From the NCBI RefSeq assembly GCF_003206695.1, contig NZ_PZJN01000007.1:62001-126000 (forward strand): a stretch of 64,000 nt of DNA, read 5' to 3'. The notes beneath the pieces were generated by a model. The model had not been told where the DNA came from. It saw nothing but the letters and a program-made list of their open reading frames with translations, and searched no databases. Of this stretch, positions 62,210 through 64,000 are shown piece after piece. The number at the start of each line of letters is the position of its first letter. Positions within the stretch are counted from its first letter, which is position 1. Position numbers and translations under genes: made by a program. The DNA comes from Salinicola halophyticus (GTDB lineage Bacteria > Pseudomonadota > Gammaproteobacteria > Pseudomonadales > Halomonadaceae).

Positions 62210-62293
62210 ATATAACGCCTGCAGCATGCGCGCCCTTGGAGTGGAGCCGAAGGCGCAATGTAGAGGGCGTCGCCGTGCCTGCAATGGTTATGC
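62210..62293 (-). mobile_element. Integron attC site 1 (84 bp)
   Basis: Minus strand begins with R'' GCATAAC at 62293 and ends with R' GTTATAT at 62210, with the usual GGCGTTAT before the crossover. The inside is imperfectly palindromic (GACGCCCTC against GGGCGC). It directly follows the stop codon of cassette gene A, as is normal for a cassette's 3' end. Confidence 0.75.
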
Positions 62294-62295
62294 AA

Positions 62296-62628
62296 TTACA
62301 CTGGAGATATAGCGACGCTATATTTACCGCCCATTTTCGGAGAACCACCCGCCACCGACAACTTTTTCCCTTCCTCACAATACCGATATTTTTGATACTG
62401 GGTGGTAAAGTCTAAGTGATAATTCTCTGCGACTAACTCGCCTGATTCTTCTATGCTTATCTGACCGTCTTGGTACCCATTACGTATGATTTTTACGTTT
62501 GTGATCTCTGATGCATTCCGGCTAGGGCTACGGTACTCAACAAATGCCCTGAAATTTAAGTTACCAACTTGATCTGTCTCAAGGTCGTGTGCGTCCATGA
62601 AGTCATGGATGGCATGAAAAGATTCCAT
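62296..62628 (-). CDS. Integron cassette gene A, unknown protein
   Basis: A 110-residue protein, MESFHAIHDFMDAHDLETDQ at the start and GGKYSVAISPV at the end. AAGGAGAATCA precedes the ATG, which lies 13 bases after the R' crossover of attC site 2, as expected for cassette genes. No signal or membrane segment. The body looks beta-rich (NFRAFVEYRS, NVKIIRNGYQDGQISIEESG). No family was recognised. Confidence 0.8.
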   Translation of the reverse strand: MESFHAIHDFMDAHDLETDQVGNLNFRAFVEYRSPSRNASEITNVKIIRNGYQDGQISIEESGELVAENYHLDFTTQYQKYRYCEEGKKLSVAGGSPKMGGKYSVAISPV

Positions 62629-62641
62629 TGATTCTCCTTAT

Positions 62642-62716
62642 GCATAACGCCTAAGCTCAGTTGCCGCCCGAAGCGCGGCATCGCTTTGGGCGGTCAACTG
62701 CAGCTACATGTTAGGC
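62642..62716 (-). mobile_element. Integron attC site 2 (75 bp)
   Basis: Minus strand: R'' GCCTAAC at 62716, R' GTTATGC at 62642 within TTAGGCGTTATGC, the classic attC end. The interior folds strongly: TTGACCGCCCAAAGCG pairs with CGCTTCGGGCGGCAA around a short loop. It closes cassette B. Confidence 0.9.
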
Positions 62717-62731
62717 GCGGGCGAGCTACCA

Positions 62732-62938
62732 TCAGCCGGTATGACAAGCCCGCGAACAGTAAAAACATCCGTCTGATTGTGGATAGCGCTTTTTCGCTTC
62801 TTGTTTCGCTGGCCCACAACTCAAAAAATCGCCCAAATAAACGCGGTTTTCCGCAGAGGGCATGCGGCTACACCCTTCTCGATGCACCTCGTGGTCACCG
62901 TTCGCTTGCGCTCTAGAATTTACATAGTATCTCGCCAT
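62732..62938 (-). CDS. Integron cassette gene B, small Cys-rich protein
   Basis: A 68-residue protein, MARYYVNSRAQANGDHEVHR at the start, then EGCSRMPSAENRVYLGDF and DGCFYCSRACHTG at the end. It closely resembles a family of small cassette proteins with the pattern YYVN-x-x-x-Q-x-NGDHEVH, GC, YLG-x-F-x-x-C and CHT that I know from Vibrio and other integron arrays. Five Cys could bind metal or form disulfides. Ribosome site GAGGAG precedes the ATG. Function unknown. Confidence 0.88.
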   Translation of the reverse strand: MARYYVNSRAQANGDHEVHREGCSRMPSAENRVYLGDFLSCGPAKQEAKKRYPQSDGCFYCSRACHTG

Positions 62939-62988
62939 GACTATCTCCTCGGTATTGCCCACTAAACGGAGCTTATTAATTTCTTACT

Positions 62989-63059
62989 GCCTAACGCGGA
63001 GCTAAGCCGCCGGTTGGAGCGCCAGTGCAAACCGGTCGGCTTGAGCGGTTTGTTAAGGC
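62989..63059 (-). mobile_element. Integron attC site 3 (71 bp)
   Basis: Minus strand: GCCTTAAC at 63059 (R'') and GCGTTAGGC ending at 62989 (R'). The interior has GCCGACCGGTTTG pairing with CCAACCGGCGGC. It closes cassette C, eleven bases after that gene's stop. Confidence 0.9.
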
Positions 63060-63069
63060 ACTTGAGTTC

Positions 63070-63471
63070 TCAGCCAGCACTTTTGACCTGTTCCATAACC
63101 CAGTAGCTGTCTTTTTCAACCTCTGACTCAGTGACAAAGTCTCGCTCGAGCATTGCCTTCTGCGCAGTGTGCCATACCCTCAGCATGTCTTTTCCCGTCC
63201 CATTGAGAACGCCGCGATAGGTATGGTGCTGTCCGCTACTAAGGTGCCTACCGATTACATTGGTTATCAGCAATAGAGCGAGTTCGTCAGGTTTCATTCT
63301 GTCGATTCTGACCGAATAAATGGTCTTTTCTGCGTCCTTGGCAATAGAGACAACTTCCGGTTCTAAAATGCTCTTACTCGGCCCAGCTGATTGATCGAGA
63401 AAAGCTTTTGCCTCTTCGACCGTGAGCCTTACCTCATATGGAGGGAATAGCTTCCAAAATAGTTTGCGCAT
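63070..63471 (-). CDS. Integron cassette gene C, unknown protein
   Basis: A 133-residue protein, MRKLFWKLFPPYEVRLTVEE at the start. AAAGGAGG lies just before the ATG, and the crossover point of attC site 4 is about 14 bases upstream, typical for a cassette. The N-terminus is basic and hydrophobic but too short for a membrane helix. The rest is helical and mixed (VSIAKDAEKTIYSVRIDRM, DMLRVWHTAQKAMLERDFVT). No family was recognised. Confidence 0.8.
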   Translation of the reverse strand: MRKLFWKLFPPYEVRLTVEEAKAFLDQSAGPSKSILEPEVVSIAKDAEKTIYSVRIDRMKPDELALLLITNVIGRHLSSGQHHTYRGVLNGTGKDMLRVWHTAQKAMLERDFVTESEVEKDSYWVMEQVKSAG

Positions 63472-63483
63472 CAACCCTCCTTT

Positions 63484-63554
63484 GCCTTAACAGGTATTAG
63501 ACAGCGCGCTCGTTTATTGACTTGAACGCGCACGCGAGTTCAACAATGTTATGC
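63484..63554 (-). mobile_element. Integron attC site 4 (71 bp)
   Basis: Minus strand: R'' GCATAAC at 63554 and R' within CTGTTAAGGC ending at 63484. The interior holds TTGAACTCGCGTGCGCG pairing with CGCGCTG-type arms, less regular than site 2. It would close a cassette lying further right that has no recognisable gene. Confidence 0.8.
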
Positions 63555-63968
63555 TGCTCACTTTTTTCCATAACATACTGAAAAATCGAAATATTAAGTA
63601 TAGCTTGGCCATATAACACCAATCATAGTGCCAGCTGCATAACACCGATGAGCGTGCAGGCAGCCTTTCCAACATTTCTGCTTTGGGTCGTTTATAGCCA
63701 TCCGGACCCGACTATCGAAAGCACATACGCCTCATTAGGCTCATCTGACCTCGGATGCCAATCTGTAACACTTGGTAACTCAGATTTTGCAGCACCACAA
63801 CCCCGCCAAAAGGCTTGTCGGCGATCTCCTACATACGGGCGCACTCGTAATCTCTGCTTGGCACCCCTTTTGTTATGATATAACCTTTCTGCCTGTTTTC
63901 TTCAGGTAGATCTGTTCATGTCACATCGTCACCGCCATCGCCCCGATGGGCCGTGCCACTTTTCCTTG
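63555..63968. other. 414-base stretch right of the attC cluster
   Basis: No convincing gene. GTTAT-type core sequences occur on the minus strand near 63618 and 63640 (GGTGTTATATGG, GGTGTTATGCAG) but are too close together and not palindromic inside. From 63893 the sequence matches the stretch starting at 55642. No integrase gene is visible. Confidence 0.5.
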
Positions 63969-64000
63969 ATGTCGCTGGGCGCCGGGCGGCGCGTGTTGCT
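63893..64000. repeat. Right copy of the direct repeat found at 55642-55790
   Basis: CTGTTTTCTTCAGGTAGATC and the following hundred bases run parallel to the left copy, up to the window edge. This copy has one unit of the 16-base motif and an open frame from 63969, so it looks like the intact version. Confidence 0.85.
63969..64000 (+). CDS. Start of a gene cut by the right edge
   Basis: ATG at 63969 opens a frame MSLGAGRRVLL that continues past the window. It equals the start of the decayed copy at 55750, whose next residues form one hydrophobic helix, so a membrane-anchored protein is expected. An earlier in-frame ATG at 63918 (MSHRHRHRPDGP) is possible. Family not recognised. Confidence 0.5.
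   Translation, partial: MSLGAGRRVL

Noticed and set aside
63610-63660. Possible attI or fifth attC site
   Set aside because: GTTATGC and GTTATAT cores are only about 20 bases apart with no palindromic interior, and no integrase is seen.
63648-63878. 76-codon plus-strand frame
   Set aside because: No ribosome site, no family likeness, and it lies between cassette debris and the duplicated gene start.

Overview
The window is a stretch of a high-GC gammaproteobacterial chromosome. Gene content points to the Halomonadaceae (Halomonas/Salinicola type). It carries a halophile-type GH13 alpha-glucosidase close to the Halomonas HaG family, trehalose synthesis (otsBA), a BetT-like BCCT osmolyte carrier, many organic-acid and solute carriers, and NtrBC/GlnA control with sigma-54 promoters. 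This assignment is inference from protein families; no rRNA or tRNA gene was seen.

Layout. 1-5.2 kb: tripartite tricarboxylate transporter (tctCBA, tctA cut by the left edge), divergent from its two-component system tctDE and a periplasmic binding protein. 5.4-13.1 kb: a run of carriers (MFS, DUF3311+SSS pair, AEC, DMT, SLC13) with a stand-alone 3-dehydroshikimate dehydratase-like enzyme. 13.3-26.2 kb: mixed housekeeping genes: msrPQ, a hydroxyacid dehydrogenase, a HAD phosphatase, yciH, lipoproteins, an aldo/keto reductase, a sirtuin, a diguanylate cyclase, a NERD protein, kdgK and a second SSS carrier. 26.3-34.7 kb: BCCT carrier, dGTPase-like protein, oxaloacetate decarboxylase, a MetE-C-like methyltransferase and the alpha-glucosidase. 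34.9-40.2 kb: ntrBC and glnA, both with readable sigma-54 promoters and NtrC boxes. 40.2-49.4 kb: a degenerate polysaccharide deacetylase, a nucleotidyltransferase, typA and a complete branched-chain amino acid type ABC transporter (livGFHM plus convergent binding protein). 49.7-54.3 kb: small stress-type genes, otsBA, and a tandem pair of secreted paralogues with duplicated operators.

55.2-64 kb is an accessory region unlike the rest. It starts after an intact SIMPL-domain gene and contains a decayed gene copy, an OYE/VOC/SDR/HxlR redox module, a solitary type I-F CRISPR mini-array (four repeats, three spacers, no cas genes) downstream of an orphan higA antitoxin, a second truncated SIMPL copy with a nonsense codon, a TIR-domain protein of anti-phage type with an unassigned C-terminal domain, and a cluster of four integron attC sites with three gene cassettes and no integrase (a CALIN). 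A gene start at the right edge resembles the decayed copy at 55.7 kb, so the region is bracketed by duplicated sequence on two nested scales.

The most rewarding part for discovery is 59.5-63.6 kb (mini-CRISPR/higA, TIR protein, cassette array). Elsewhere several short tandem repeat arrays (15, 16, 20, 22 and about 24 bp periods) sit next to genes and are recorded separately. Start sites were chosen from ribosome-binding sites and family length, so many differ from the longest open frame.
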